Source: Myxococcales bacterium (GTDB lineage Bacteria > Myxococcota_A > Polyangia > Haliangiales > Haliangiaceae). From it: 64,000 nucleotides of DNA. The notes below the pieces were generated by a model. That model saw only the letters and a list, made by a program, of their open reading frames with translations, did no database searches and was not told the origin of the DNA. Below, in pieces: positions 63,570 to 64,000 of the stretch (position 1 is the stretch's first letter; each line of letters starts with the position of its first letter). The stretch spans positions 1 to 64,000 of the forward strand of contig JADJUF010000025.1 in assembly GCA_016717005.1 (NCBI GenBank), written 5' to 3'. A program made the translations under genes and the position numbers.

Positions 63570-64000
63570 TCACGGGCAGTCGTCGCGCACGCTCTCGCTG
63601 ACGTCGTCGCCGACCTGCACGAACCAGCCGTCGGGCAGGTAGTCGATCTGCGCGACGGCGTCGGCCGGGACCCGATCGGCCAGCGCCTGGGCCCAGACCG
63701 CGGCGAGCGGGCACCGCGGCTGCGGCCGCAGCGGCTCGTCGCAGACCTCGCGGGTGACGACGTAGGCCTCGACGCCGGCGGGCGTGACGTCGACGTAGAC
63801 CATGCACGGGAGCTCGACCGGCACGCCCGCGGGCACGTGCGGGCGGGCCGAGCGCGACGGCGACCGGAACTGGTAGGTGGCGTCGAAGTCGGGCGCCAGC
63901 GTGAGATCGGCCAGGCCGCTCGCCGCGACCCCGTCGACGTCGAAGCCGACCAGCAGCGCGTCGGGCGCGAGCTGGACCGCGCGCGCGTGGGCCCGCGGCA
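63570..64000 (-). CDS. protein of unknown function, truncated by the window edge
   Basis: The frame is open from the stop at 63570 to the right end, so the N-terminus lies outside. The visible part contains LLVGFDVDGVAASGLADLTL, then CMVYVDVTPAGVEAYVV, REVCDEPLRPQPRCP and a final DDCP. Four cysteines are spaced as if for disulfides, suggesting an exported protein. The GTG at 63836 is internal and not the likely start. Confidence 0.55.
   Translation of the reverse strand, partial: PRAHARAVQLAPDALLVGFDVDGVAASGLADLTLAPDFDATYQFRSPSRSARPHVPAGVPVELPCMVYVDVTPAGVEAYVVTREVCDEPLRPQPRCPLAAVWAQALADRVPADAVAQIDYLPDGWFVQVGDDVSESVRDDCP

Overview
This 64 kb window is one stretch of a very GC-rich bacterial chromosome with strong third-position G/C bias, which also creates many long antisense shadow reading frames. 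The gene content points to a myxobacterium-like member of the Myxococcota, possibly of the Haliangium/Kofleriaceae type; this is an inference. It rests on two sigma-54 activators with GAF or FHA input domains, a secreted M36-like protease with a C-terminal Cys-Cys/transmembrane/Arg tail like MYXO-CTERM, many lipoproteins and beta-barrel proteins of unknown role, and a GspC-like PDZ protein. I saw no rRNA, tRNA, CRISPR array, insertion sequence or prophage.

Layout. 0.2-9.7 kb: an ECF sigma/anti-sigma/CpxP-like stress triplet, a MocR regulator divergent from a flavin-oxidase/acetyltransferase fusion, a LysR regulator divergent from an AhpD-like protein, a second flavin-oxidase-like protein, a di-haem peroxidase and a methyltransferase. 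9.8-20.8 kb: a cytochrome b5-fused front-end desaturase, arsD-arsA, a MarR regulator with a haem lipoprotein, a TPR protein, an SPFH protein carrying ten decapeptide repeats, a CorC-type protein and a short-chain dehydrogenase. 20.9-36.4 kb: MltA, GreB, MurJ, envelope barrel proteins, a metallo-hydrolase with a sigma-54 activator, a small secreted peptide candidate, a UbiB-like kinase, and a TetR regulator with a fatty acid hydroxylase. 36.4-50 kb: zinc-ribbon and RecB-like nuclease proteins, CorA, a sulfatase, FdhD, an HD phosphohydrolase, GspC-like protein, then a compact methylthioadenosine salvage operon (mtnP-apt-mtnA-class II aldolase) divergent from a radical SAM gene. 50-64 kb: a TraB-like protein, the M36-like protease, a polysaccharide cluster (two deacetylases, a GT2 glycosyltransferase, a methyltransferase), PepSY/DUF4920 proteins, adenosine deaminase, a second Gre factor and an FHA-sigma-54 activator. 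The last gene runs off the right edge.

The most unusual material is between genes. Two elements of about 165-185 bp (57347-57531 and 61446-61609), each starting at or next to a stop codon, share one architecture: invariant short motifs flank a 10-bp helix whose sequence differs completely between copies yet stays self-complementary in both, inside a long terminal stem that also differs. This looks like conserved structure with covariation. Many other spacers are short tandem arrays; several include the stop codon and last bases of the adjacent gene as a repeat unit, and one 17-bp satellite motif recurs at three distant loci.

A second theme is promoter architecture. At least eight genes have a -35/-10 pair whose -10 hexamer ends about 5-9 nt before an ATG or GTG with no ribosome binding site, which predicts leaderless or nearly leaderless mRNAs. 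Other genes (25419, 27415, 29995, 33297, 35160) have normal ribosome binding sites. Local regulators come with clear palindromic operators (MocR, LysR, MarR, TetR), so several two-to-three-gene circuits can be read directly.
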